This document shows, one piece after another, positions 1-7,214 of a stretch of DNA of 7,214 nt. The DNA lies in contig JAUUYJ010000128.1 in NCBI GenBank assembly GCA_030588275.1, positions 1-7,214 on the forward strand, read 5' to 3'. A program made the translations under genes and the position numbers. Every line of letters starts with the position of its first letter. The first letter of the stretch is position 1. The notes beneath the pieces are model-generated. The model made no database searches. It was given only the letters and a program-made list of their open reading frames with translations, and was not told the DNA's origin. The stretch comes from Candidatus Zixiibacteriota bacterium (lineage in GTDB: Bacteria; Zixibacteria; MSB-5A5; GN15; JAAZOE01).

Positions 1-8
1 ATACCGTA

Positions 9-1529
9 ATGGATTACCCTGTAATGAATTATCCCGTCTGGGAGCCATTTATATCCAATGGTTTGCTAATCGCCATCGTGGCAATTTTGCACGTCTTTGT
101 CTCGCACTTCGCCATTGGCGGCGGGCTATATCTGGTCGTCGCCGAAACAATTGCCCGCAAGAAAAACGACTTGGCCCAACTGGCCTATCTCAAAAGACAC
201 TCCCGCTTTTTCATTCTGCTTACGCTTGTCTTTGGGGTCGTCTCCGGAGTGGGGATATGGATTACCATCGGGCTGATCAGTCCGGTCGGAACATCAACTT
301 TGATCCGAACCTACGTTTGGGGATGGGCGACCGAATGGGTCACATTCTTTGTCGAAATCGCCGCCGCTCTGTTTTACTATTACGGCTGGACCAGACTCTC
401 CCCCAAAACGCACCTTGCCATCGGCTGGATATATTTCGTTGCATCATGGTTAAGCCTGGTTGTCGTAAATGGAATATTGACCTTCATGCTAACTCCCGGA
501 GACTGGATCGTAACCGGTAATTTCTGGGACGGCTTTTTTAACCAGTCATATATCGCCGCAACCTTTTTCAGAACCTTCATCTGCATCATGCTGGCCGGTC
601 TGTATGCCGCTTTCACCCTCGCCGGTGAAAAAGATATCAAGCTAAAAACACGGCTGATGCGCCAAAACGGTACGATGACCCTGGCGGCGATTCTTATCGC
701 CATCCCATGCGGCTATTGGTATCTGGGGAGCCTCCCTGATTCGGTAACAGCCGCTATTCTACCCGGCTCGATTCCAATGCTGGCCCAACAGGTGATGATA
801 TTCTCCACCGCTCTCTTGTTTGTTCTGACTTTTTTGGGAACAATTGCCTTCCCCAAAAAAGCTGGCTACATCTCCGGTGCCATCCTGCTCTTTTGCGGAT
901 TATGCGCCTTCGGCGGTTTTGAATGGGAACGGGAAGCACTTCGCAAACCATTTATCATTCAGGATTATCTGTACTCCACCGGCCTGACCGTGGCCGAAGC
1001 GAATCAGCTTGATGGAACCAAGCCTATGCAAATCGCTTTCACAACCGGCGACCGGGGACGGGACCTGTACCTGTCCGCCTGTAGGTCTTGCCATACCATA
1101 TCCGGGTACAATTCGCTTGACGACAGGCTGGCCGGTTTGGAAACGGAACATATCGCCAACATCATCCCTTTGACGGCTCATTTCATTGCACCGATGCCAC
1201 CCTGGGCCGGCAACGCTGAAGACGCAACAACGCTGGCCGGTTATCTAAAAAACAAAGCTGATCCCGATCCATTGACAGATGGCCCATCATTGTCGGAAAC
1301 GGATAAGCAAGAAATCGTTTTCATGCGTCGTTGCGGCGGATGCCATACGATGGATGATCCCAATCGACGACCATTGGGGGAAACATTTGCCGGACTTGAC
1401 TCAGACGAAGCACAGGAGATAATAATGGAGTTACCGGATATTGCTGAGGAGATGCCACCCTTTGTTGGTAGCGACACCGAACTTAAATTATTAATCAGTC
1501 ATTTGACAGCGGGAGGCCAAAATGATTGA
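9..1529 (+). CDS. CydA-like (cytochrome bd superfamily) subunit I fused to a C-terminal di-haem cytochrome c domain
   Basis: Likely catalytic subunit of a bd-superfamily oxygen reductase in the inner membrane. Residues 1-310 align with CydA without large gaps. LHVFVSH at 27-33 places H28 at the CydA H19 haem ligand. E109 and E116 match E99/E107, GWTRL at 126-130 matches GWDRL, M263 sits at the M393 position, and E309-x-x-R-x-P matches the E-x-G-R-Q-P-W motif. I count eight membrane helices (about 15-46, 66-90, 105-126, 135-161, 180-206, 221-240, 261-281, 286-304). Positive loops lie on the even side, so the C-terminus is periplasmic. That domain has CRSCH (358-362) and CGGCH (442-446), with MPP motifs at 396 and 482 as probable distal Met ligands. 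The region between helices 6 and 7, where CydA has its Q-loop, is only about 20 residues, and helix 5 has no His. The start is uncertain: ATG at 9 or at 24 (protein MNYPVWEPF), and no clear ribosome site is visible for either. The gene overlaps the next by 8 bp. Confidence 0.88.
   Translation: MDYPVMNYPVWEPFISNGLLIAIVAILHVFVSHFAIGGGLYLVVAETIARKKNDLAQLAYLKRHSRFFILLTLVFGVVSGVGIWITIGLISPVGTSTLIRTYVWGWATEWVTFFVEIAAALFYYYGWTRLSPKTHLAIGWIYFVASWLSLVVVNGILTFMLTPGDWIVTGNFWDGFFNQSYIAATFFRTFICIMLAGLYAAFTLAGEKDIKLKTRLMRQNGTMTLAAILIAIPCGYWYLGSLPDSVTAAILPGSIPMLAQQVMIFSTALLFVLTFLGTIAFPKKAGYISGAILLFCGLCAFGGFEWEREALRKPFIIQDYLYSTGLTVAEANQLDGTKPMQIAFTTGDRGRDLYLSACRSCHTISGYNSLDDRLAGLETEHIANIIPLTAHFIAPMPPWAGNAEDATTLAGYLKNKADPDPLTDGPSLSETDKQEIVFMRRCGGCHTMDDPNRRPLGETFAGLDSDEAQEIIMELPDIAEEMPPFVGSDTELKLLISHLTAGGQND
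1511..1516 (+). promoter_or_regulatory. Shine-Dalgarno site for the second oxidase gene
   Basis: GGGAGG lies 5 nt before the ATG at 1522, inside the last codons of the upstream gene. With the 8-bp overlap ATGATTGA, this fixes the start of the second gene and implies translational coupling of the two subunits. Confidence 0.8.
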
Positions 1530-2649
1530 CCTTGGATTATTACTGGGGATAGCATCACCGGTGATCGGCGTAGCAACATCGGCATCAGCAACGGCAATTC
1601 CCGGACCGTTCTGGTTGTTTACAATTCTGCAATGGCTGACCTTCACCCTCCATCTGATCGCGATGAATATCCTGTTTGGTGGCTTGCTCCTTCTGGTTCT
1701 CAGTCGCCGATCGATATTTGCCGAACTGATGCAAGGGACGATGACCCGTCTGCTCCCTAACATAATGGCCGCGACGATTACGCTGGGGGTCGCACCTCTT
1801 TTGTTTGTTCAGGTGCTCTATGGCCGGTTCTTTTATTCAGCCAGCATCATCCAGGGTTGGAACTGGTTTATCCTTATTCCGGTTCTTATCGTCGTTTATT
1901 ATCTTTTGTATCTGGCGGCGATGCGAAAAAGTTTGTCAGATAGGGTTCGGCGCGATCTCCATGTCATCGCCCTTATCGGCCTTGTCTATGTTTCATACAC
2001 CTTTACGATGATCTCCGATCTGGCCTCCAAGCCGGATCTGTGGCAAGCGGTCTATATCCAATCGCCGGAAGGATTCTCCCTCAATCCTGATATTGTACAA
2101 ACGTTTTTCCGTTGGGCCCATACCATCACCGGTGGTTTGGCGGTAGCCGGAATTGTTATTCAACTTTTTGCGCTGTATCATCCACGCTTTAAAGAAAATC
2201 GCGAACTGCTTCGTTTTGGCGGAAAAATATTTATTATGGGTGCCATCAAAGCTTCAATTTTTGCCATAATATATCTTCTGACTCTAAGTAGCACCGCTCT
2301 GATCGGCTTTATGAAATCACCGGGGAGACATACTCTCGGACTGGGGATCGTTTTAAATATCGCCGCCGGATATACCGTAATAAAAAGCTACACAGCAGAC
2401 AAACCACGTCTGATGGTAAAGCTTTCAACCGGTTTGGTCTTCGGTGGAATTGTCACGATGGTTATGGCTCGACATTACTTAAGGCTGGTCTTTTTGGAAG
2501 GTCACTTCGACCCGGCCAAGCTTGAAGTGGCAACCCAGATGGGGCCGATAGTGATGTTTCTGGCAACTTTTATTGTTGGTCTAATCGTTCTTTTTTGGAT
2601 GATGTTCAAATTTTTCAAGTCCAAAGATTCTGGTACCAACGTTGGCTAA
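1522..2649 (+). CDS. CydA-like polytopic membrane subunit II, partner of the haem-c-fused subunit
   Basis: A 375-residue integral membrane protein. I count nine helices (about 28-60, 81-100, 112-133, 147-165, 192-218, 233-265, 270-290, 300-318, 338-364). Loop charges put the N-terminus outside and the C-terminus inside, the same topology as CydA. Helix 1 carries LHLIAMNILFGG (43-54), which parallels LHVFVSHFAIGG in subunit I, so H44 falls at the H19 position. Helix 5 carries HTITGG (H200), resembling the HTVAAG context of the CydA haem b558 ligand H186, which subunit I lacks. After helix 8 comes MARHYLR, where CydA has its conserved Arg motif. There is no CxxCH. I infer a diverged CydA paralogue that pairs with subunit I and may bind a b haem. 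It does not resemble ordinary CydB. The role is inferred from operon context and motif parallels, and the family assignment is less secure than for subunit I. The stop is followed by a terminator about 80 bp downstream. Confidence 0.7.
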   Translation: MIDLGLLLGIASPVIGVATSASATAIPGPFWLFTILQWLTFTLHLIAMNILFGGLLLLVLSRRSIFAELMQGTMTRLLPNIMAATITLGVAPLLFVQVLYGRFFYSASIIQGWNWFILIPVLIVVYYLLYLAAMRKSLSDRVRRDLHVIALIGLVYVSYTFTMISDLASKPDLWQAVYIQSPEGFSLNPDIVQTFFRWAHTITGGLAVAGIVIQLFALYHPRFKENRELLRFGGKIFIMGAIKASIFAIIYLLTLSSTALIGFMKSPGRHTLGLGIVLNIAAGYTVIKSYTADKPRLMVKLSTGLVFGGIVTMVMARHYLRLVFLEGHFDPAKLEVATQMGPIVMFLATFIVGLIVLFWMMFKFFKSKDSGTNVG

Positions 2650-2725
2650 ACCAAATGATTTACCGATTGGATGTCATCAGACTGGATAGTTATTAGGATA
2701 TCAGATTCGCAAAATTTAACTGCAC

Positions 2726-2755
2726 AAAAAAAGCCCCGACCAAGCGGGGCTTTTT
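2726..2755. terminator. Bidirectional intrinsic terminator between convergent operons
   Basis: A perfect 6-bp GC stem, GCCCCG (2733-2738) with CGGGGC (2745-2750), has a 6-nt ACCAAG loop. It is flanked by seven A before and five T after, so the A/T pairs extend the stem and give a U-tract on either strand. It sits between the oxidase operon ending at 2649 and the TlpA-like gene ending at 2773, and can serve both. The rest of 2650-2772 shows nothing else recognisable. Confidence 0.9.
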
Positions 2756-2772
2756 CATAACATAAATTTTTC

Positions 2773-3363
2773 TCAAAACATCTTGTCAAACTCTTCACGG
2801 AATTTACTCTCCGGTTGGGCACCGGTAAACCGTCCCGTTTCATTGCCGTTGGCATCATAAAAAACGGTCATCGGAATACCCCGGCCAAGCTTAAATTCCT
2901 GCGCCGAATTTTGATCGGCATATACGACAACCCACGGCATCTGCATCTGCTGAACAAATCCAGGCACATTATTGATCGTCTTCGGACCATCAACAGAGAT
3001 ACTGATAATCTCCATTCCACGACCTTTGTACTCGGCGTATAGGTTTTTCATCGTCGGTATTTCGCGCCGACAAGGACCGCACCAGGTAGCCCAAAAATTG
3101 ACGACGACCGGACGTCCGGCAAATTCGGACCATTTCCGTTGTTTGCCATCAACATCCTTGAGGACAAATTTCTCCCGTACATTTGAAACATTGGCCGCCA
3201 CATCAGAACCGTACTGACCCGATCCTGCCGCCGAACTGGCCGCCTGCACATCCTCAGAAACGGCCGACTCAATATCAGCCTGGCTGTCCCCTTCGCAACC
3301 GGTCATAAAGACAAGGGCAACAAAGGCTGTCAGAATCAAAGCGAACATCAATAATTTACTCAT
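2773..3363 (-). CDS. TlpA/ResA-like thioredoxin-fold lipoprotein
   Basis: A 196-residue exported thiol-disulfide oxidoreductase. Residues 1-22 are a hydrophobic signal ending in FMTGC, a lipobox-like site that would place the lipidated Cys at C23. Next is a low-complexity Ala/Ser/Asp/Glu linker (about 24-60), then an AhpC-TSA/redoxin-type thioredoxin domain (about 62-196). The domain shows FVLKDVDGK, VVVNFWATWCGPCRRE with the active pair C95/C98, and the cis-Pro loop GIP at 162-164. Family members (TlpA, ResA, CcmG) act outside the cytoplasm, typically reducing apocytochrome c or other envelope thiols. The active site here is WCGPC rather than the CEPC of ResA, so the substrate cannot be assigned. 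The start is supported by GGGA at 3371-3374, 7 nt upstream. It lies 61 bp downstream of another exported thioredoxin in the same direction, with no terminator between, so the two probably form an operon. It converges on the cytochrome c-containing oxidase operon. Confidence 0.88.
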   Translation of the reverse strand: MSKLLMFALILTAFVALVFMTGCEGDSQADIESAVSEDVQAASSAAGSGQYGSDVAANVSNVREKFVLKDVDGKQRKWSEFAGRPVVVNFWATWCGPCRREIPTMKNLYAEYKGRGMEIISISVDGPKTINNVPGFVQQMQMPWVVVYADQNSAQEFKLGRGIPMTVFYDANGNETGRFTGAQPESKFREEFDKMF

Positions 3364-3424
3364 ATCAAATTCCCATTCTCAATCTTCAAACTGTCGGTGG
3401 AAAATAAAAGTGGTCGTAACCGTA

Positions 3425-3955
3425 TTATTTTTTCTTTCTCTGTTCCATAAAATCTTTGAACGCCGTCGTCTTGTAAAGATCATCCTTGAGATAATCGAGA
3501 ATATCGAACAACCCATCTTTATCTCGATACCCCTTCATCGGTGCAATTCTTACATTATCGGACGACAGAAACCAATAGGTCGGATAACTGTTCACCCCAA
3601 ATTCTTTGGTAATCTGCTTCTCAGTCGTCAGCCAACCATCAAGGTTAAGGCTATCTTTCGAATCCCCATTAACTTTGACGGCGATAAAAAACTTATCAAT
3701 ATATTCAATAATGACCGGCTCTTTGAAAGTGGTCGCGTTCATCTTCTTGCACCACCCGCACCAATCGGTAGTGAAATTGACAAACAGTTTTTTGTCCTGC
3801 TCTTTGGCCAGCTTCATCCCTTCGTCAAGCCGATGCCAAACAATCTCCGCTTTTCCATCCTTTTTTGCCGTCCCCGGTTCATCTTTCCCAGCCAGAATCA
3901 TAGTTGTCAGCAGGAAGACTGAAAGCAACGCAAAGACAAATAACTTGGACCTCAT
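3425..3955 (-). CDS. Exported thioredoxin-fold protein with WCGWCK active site
   Basis: A 176-residue protein. It has a Sec-type signal (positive MRSK, hydrophobic 5-20, likely cleavage near LAG at 21-23), then a charged linker and a thioredoxin-like domain (about 38-160). The active site is DWCGWCKKM with C66 and C69, as in DsbD C-terminal-domain-like and thioredoxin_7-type proteins. The cis-Pro is in NSYPTYWF (P125). The spacing of the motif FVNFTTDWCGWC, the following helix and the VNSYPT loop is typical of the fold. The C-terminus is lysine-rich (RKKK). The likely role is a periplasmic disulfide reductant or relay, with the partner unknown. GGAG at 3960-3963 lies 4 nt upstream of the ATG and supports the start. 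It is the first of two co-directional thioredoxin genes and lies 90 bp downstream of dnaE. Confidence 0.85.
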   Translation of the reverse strand: MRSKLFVFALLSVFLLTTMILAGKDEPGTAKKDGKAEIVWHRLDEGMKLAKEQDKKLFVNFTTDWCGWCKKMNATTFKEPVIIEYIDKFFIAVKVNGDSKDSLNLDGWLTTEKQITKEFGVNSYPTYWFLSSDNVRIAPMKGYRDKDGLFDILDYLKDDLYKTTAFKDFMEQRKKK

Positions 3956-3975
3956 AATTCTCCAATCAACGGGGC

Positions 3976-4033
3976 TACAAAACCGTTTTAATCTTATATG
4001 CCGAAAAGCCTTATCAGTTTAATACAAAACCGT
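3976..4033. repeat. Pair of 11-bp direct repeats in the dnaE-thioredoxin gap
   Basis: TACAAAACCGT occurs at 3976-3986 and again, identically, at 4023-4033, 47 bp apart start to start. The two copies flank the weak promoter candidate. They could be paired protein-binding sites or a chance event in AT-rich DNA, and no family is recognised. Confidence 0.4.
3993..4022 (-). promoter_or_regulatory. Weak candidate promoter for the thioredoxin pair
   Basis: In the 90-bp gap between dnaE and the WCGWC gene, the minus strand reads TATAAG (3993-3998), a 5/6 match to a -10 box. TTAAAC (4017-4022) lies 18 nt upstream and is only a 3/6 match to a -35 box. The region is AT-rich, so chance matches are likely. 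Read-through from dnaE is the alternative, since no strong hairpin with a U-tract follows its stop. Confidence 0.2.
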
Positions 4034-4045
4034 AGAAAATCAAGA

Positions 4046-7000
4046 TTATTTTGACCGCTTAAAAATCCCGGCCGGAGCCAAAAATGCCTTACTTTCCCCC
4101 AGAATTTCCTTCAATTTATCGACCATATTACCACTCAAATCAACCGCCATATTGCGCGGACGAATGTACAGTTCATCTCCGTTCTTTCTGGTCGCCAGAA
4201 TAACCTCTTTTTGGCCACGATGAGATTCCAAGATCGGCCAAAATTTACCCATCTCCCCAAAATCTTTTCGCTCCAGTTTAAGTATCAAACGACAGTCATA
4301 ATGCTGACTTAACTCCTTGAGCGGTAATACGCTGGATACAATCAACTTCGCCGCCTGCCCCTCCCGGGTCGAGACCCGCCCGGAGGCAAGGATGATTTGA
4401 TCCACATCCAGAAATTCTTTCCCCTGCTCATAACAATCGGAAAAGATGATAAGTTCCATACTTCCGGCGAAATCCTCGACCGTTATAAACGCCATCTGGT
4501 TGCCCCGTTTGTCGATCATAACCTTTTTGGTCTGAATAATTCCACCCACCAAAACTTCCCGGCCATCATCGGCGGCACCAATTTTATCGGTTGCAATCGA
4601 ACCAAAATTTTCTAATTCTTTCCGAAAACGAGACAGTGGGTGACCGGAAACATAAAATCCGAGCATGCTTTTTTCAGCCGCCAATTTGACCGAGAGCGGA
4701 TAATCATCGCAGTCGGGCAGATCGGGTGGCTTGCGCGTCGCATCATCGGTCCCCCCACCAAACATATCTACGGTATGCGATTTTTCCTGAACATTATGCC
4801 CGTAGGAAATCATCGCCTCCAGGACATCGGTCATCGCGCGCCGGTTGTCATTGATGGCATCAAAGGCACCAGCAGAAATCAGCGATTCCAGCGCCCGCTT
4901 GTTAAGCGAATGAAGATCGACCCGAGCGACAAAATCGGACAAAGAGCTAAACCGCCCGGTCTCCTGACAGGCTTTGATAATTTCCTCAACCGGACCATGA
5001 CCAACATTTTTTACCGCCAACAGACCAAACCGTATCATCCCTCCAACAACCGTGAAGGTTCCGGCCGACTCATTAACATCGGGTGGTAAAACTTCGATCC
5101 CCATACGGCGACATTCTTCAATCATAACTACGACCCGATCAGAGTCACCCATTTCGGACGTCATCGCCGCCGCCATATATTCGTGCGGATAATAACATTT
5201 CAACCAAGCGGTATGATAAGCAACGAGAGCATAACAGGTCGAGTGGGCGCGGTTAAATCCGTACCGTGCAAAGGTCTCAATAAGGTCGAAAATCTTTTCG
5301 GCAACCTTACGATCAATTTTCTTTTCGATCGCACCGTCGATAAACCGTTTCTTTTCCGCCCGCATAATCTCCGGGTCTTTTTTACCCATCGCCTTGCGCA
5401 ACAGATCGGCCTGCCCCAGACTGTACCCAGCCAAACGGTTGGCAATCTGCAAGACCTGTTCCTGAAAGACGATCACACCGTAGGTATCCTGGAGGATCTC
5501 CTCCTGAAGCGGATGGTCAAATTTGACCACTTCCCGTCCCTGCTTGCGGTCGATGTAAATATCGACCATCCCGGCATCAAGGGGTCCCGGTCGATAGAGA
5601 GCATTCATGGCAATCAGGTCGGTCAAAACCGAAGGCTTCAGCTTACGCAGGTAATCCCGCATCCCAGCCGACTCGAACTGAAAAATACCGATGGTATGCC
5701 CGGCCCCAAACATCTTGTAAATTTTCTCATCCTCAAGATCAATGCTCTCCAGATCAATGTCCTTACCATGCCCCGCCTTGATCATTTTGATCGCATCATC
5801 AATGACGGTCAACGTCCGCAACCCCAAAAAGTCCATCTTCAAAAGACCGATCTGCTCAACCCGCTTCATATCATACTGGGTCGTGATTTCCCCCTTGGAC
5901 CCTTTGTAAAGTGGGACATAGTCGGTCAAATCGGCCGGTGCAATAACGACACCGGCGGCATGCGTCGAGGCATGCCGGGTCAACCCTTCAAGCGTTTGCG
6001 ACAACTCCATCAACTTGGCCACGCGGGTATCGTTGGCGACCAACTGACTCAATTCGGGAACCTGCTTCAGAGCTTTTTTCAAAGTCATGTCCGGCACCGC
6101 CGGAATCATTTTGGCAATACGATCAACATCCCCATAAGGCATGCTCAACACCCGACCAACATCCCGAATCACGCCTCGCGCCGCCATTGTACCAAAGGTG
6201 ATAATCTGAGTGACATTGTCACGCCCATACAGCTTGATAACGTACTCAATAATCTGGTCCCGCTTGCGGTCGCCAAAATCAATATCAATATCCGGCATCG
6301 AAATCCGCTCCGGATTAAGAAAACGCTCAAACAGAAGCTCGTATTTGATCGGATCAACATTGGTGATTTTGAGGCAGTATGAAACAATCGAACCAGCCGC
6401 CGAACCACGCCCCGGGCCAACCGGGATATCGTTCTTGCGGGCATAATCGATAAAGTCAGCCGTAATCAAAAAATATCCGGCCCAACCCAACTGTTTGATG
6501 ACCGACAGCTCATACGCCAACCGATCTTCGACCACATCGGTAATCTCGTCATACCGCTCTTTGAGTCCCTGACGCGACAACTCCTCCAAAAACTGATCGG
6601 CTGTCTTCGATTTATCCGGAATCGGATAAGCCGGTAACAATAAACGCCCCGTCTCAATCTCAACATTACACTGCTCGGCAACCTTGATCGTGTTTTCAAT
6701 CGCCTCCGGGAATTCGGCGAACAGATTTCGCATCTCGTCGCTCGACTTAAAATATATCTGATCGGTATTGTACTTCATCCGGTTGGTGTCGGAGACCAAC
6801 TTACCGGTTTGGATACAGATCAGGGCATCATGCGCCTCGGCGTCACGCTGATGCATATAATGACAATCGTTGGTACAAATCAGGGGCAGGCCAAACTTGT
6901 TGGCAACATCGACCAACTTGGGAATCGCTTCAATTTCAAAATCGAGTCCATGGTTTTGAATTTCAACATAGAAATCATCCTCGAACAGATTGCCATAAAA

Positions 7001-7214
7001 CTTGGCCGCATCCTCCGCTTTATCAATCCGGTTACCACGAAGCATATACGGAATTTCACCGGTCTGGCAGGCGGACAACGCAATCAGCCCTTCATGATGC
7101 CTTGAAAGAATCTCCCGATCAATCCGAGGTCGGTGGTAAAATCCTTCCCGGTAAGCGGCTGAAGCCAGCTTCATCAGGTTTTTATACCCGATCTGATTTT
7201 TGACCAGAAGGACC
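4046..7214 (-). CDS. dnaE: DNA polymerase III alpha subunit (DnaE1), N-terminus beyond window edge
   Basis: Catalytic subunit of the replicative polymerase, of which 1055 residues are visible. The frame stays open upstream of the Met at 7174 and reads VLLVKNQIGYKNLMKL, a conserved DnaE segment, so that Met is internal. About 90-95 residues are missing by comparison with E. coli DnaE. Visible numbering: remainder of the PHP domain (1-190) with SACQTGE and TNDCHY; fingers/palm with GRGSAAGS (268-275); the catalytic acidic motif PDIDIDF (D308, D310) and KMDFLGL (D461); then YRPGPLD, FQEQV and YGFNRAHS; helix-hairpin-helix near 770-785; a clamp-binding-like motif TVDMF (814-818, at 4760-4774); OB fold about 887-964; short C-terminal domain. 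The inferred full length of about 1150 is normal for DnaE1. It is the farthest-upstream visible gene of its strand and lies 90 bp from the next. I see no frameshift or intein. Confidence 0.97.
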   Translation of the reverse strand, partial: VLLVKNQIGYKNLMKLASAAYREGFYHRPRIDREILSRHHEGLIALSACQTGEIPYMLRGNRIDKAEDAAKFYGNLFEDDFYVEIQNHGLDFEIEAIPKLVDVANKFGLPLICTNDCHYMHQRDAEAHDALICIQTGKLVSDTNRMKYNTDQIYFKSSDEMRNLFAEFPEAIENTIKVAEQCNVEIETGRLLLPAYPIPDKSKTADQFLEELSRQGLKERYDEITDVVEDRLAYELSVIKQLGWAGYFLITADFIDYARKNDIPVGPGRGSAAGSIVSYCLKITNVDPIKYELLFERFLNPERISMPDIDIDFGDRKRDQIIEYVIKLYGRDNVTQIITFGTMAARGVIRDVGRVLSMPYGDVDRIAKMIPAVPDMTLKKALKQVPELSQLVANDTRVAKLMELSQTLEGLTRHASTHAAGVVIAPADLTDYVPLYKGSKGEITTQYDMKRVEQIGLLKMDFLGLRTLTVIDDAIKMIKAGHGKDIDLESIDLEDEKIYKMFGAGHTIGIFQFESAGMRDYLRKLKPSVLTDLIAMNALYRPGPLDAGMVDIYIDRKQGREVVKFDHPLQEEILQDTYGVIVFQEQVLQIANRLAGYSLGQADLLRKAMGKKDPEIMRAEKKRFIDGAIEKKIDRKVAEKIFDLIETFARYGFNRAHSTCYALVAYHTAWLKCYYPHEYMAAAMTSEMGDSDRVVVMIEECRRMGIEVLPPDVNESAGTFTVVGGMIRFGLLAVKNVGHGPVEEIIKACQETGRFSSLSDFVARVDLHSLNKRALESLISAGAFDAINDNRRAMTDVLEAMISYGHNVQEKSHTVDMFGGGTDDATRKPPDLPDCDDYPLSVKLAAEKSMLGFYVSGHPLSRFRKELENFGSIATDKIGAADDGREVLVGGIIQTKKVMIDKRGNQMAFITVEDFAGSMELIIFSDCYEQGKEFLDVDQIILASGRVSTREGQAAKLIVSSVLPLKELSQHYDCRLILKLERKDFGEMGKFWPILESHRGQKEVILATRKNGDELYIRPRNMAVDLSGNMVDKLKEILGESKAFLAPAGIFKRSK

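Noticed and set aside
3410..3922. A 170-codon plus-strand open frame opposite the WCGWC thioredoxin gene.
   Set aside because: The minus-strand gene has a signal peptide, active-site motif and ribosome site. The antisense frame has none of these.
3989..4048. Inverted repeat TAATCTT / AAGATTA at the two ends of the dnaE-thioredoxin gap, as a possible terminator stem.
   Set aside because: The arms are only 7 bp, AT-rich, separated by 46 bp and not followed by a U-tract, so chance is the better explanation.
5183..6382. A 399-codon open frame on the plus strand, antisense to dnaE.
   Set aside because: It lies entirely within strongly conserved dnaE coding sequence. Its translation has no recognisable domain and looks like a codon-bias shadow.
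4046..7174. dnaE starting at the ATG at 7174.
   Set aside because: The frame continues to the window edge and encodes conserved DnaE residues upstream, so this Met is internal and the gene is truncated by the window only.
1..7214. A mobile element, CRISPR array, tRNA or toxin-antitoxin module.
   Set aside because: No repeats, recombinase motifs, tRNA-like folds or small paired ORFs were seen. Almost the whole window is covered by five conserved-type genes.

Overview
The window reads as ordinary chromosome from a Gram-negative-type bacterium of moderate GC. It has a lipoprotein signal, Sec signals, periplasmic c-type haem domains and Shine-Dalgarno sequences. I cannot name the organism. The gene content (a bd-type oxidase relative with fused cytochrome c, a TlpA-like lipoprotein, DnaE1) would fit deltaproteobacterial or FCB-type lineages, but that is only a guess. 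There are no mobile elements, tRNA/rRNA genes or CRISPR arrays.

Left part (about 9-2649, plus strand): a two-gene, translationally coupled operon. The first gene is a CydA-like membrane protein whose last helix is replaced by a domain with two c-haem (CxxCH) sites. The second is a 9-helix membrane protein with no c-haem motif. It shares the first-helix His motif with gene 1 and carries a helix-5 His motif like the one CydA uses for haem b558. My reading is that the pair forms a bd-superfamily complex fed by cytochrome c rather than quinol.

Middle (2650-2772): a short convergent intergenic region with one strong bidirectional hairpin terminator.

Right part (minus strand, read from 7214 down to 2773): dnaE (replicative DNA polymerase III alpha subunit, N-terminus cut off by the window edge), then an exported WCGWC thioredoxin-fold protein, then a TlpA/ResA-like lipoprotein with WCGPC. 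I see no clear terminator between dnaE and the two thioredoxin genes, so read-through is possible. A weak promoter candidate lies in the 90-bp gap. The exported thioredoxins could serve envelope disulfide reduction, including apocytochrome c for the neighbouring oxidase, but the opposite orientation means the link is only by proximity.

The most interesting item is the two-subunit oxidase-like complex. Its ligand pattern suggests loss of the quinol site and of haem b558 in the catalytic subunit, with c haems supplied instead. The rest is conventional.
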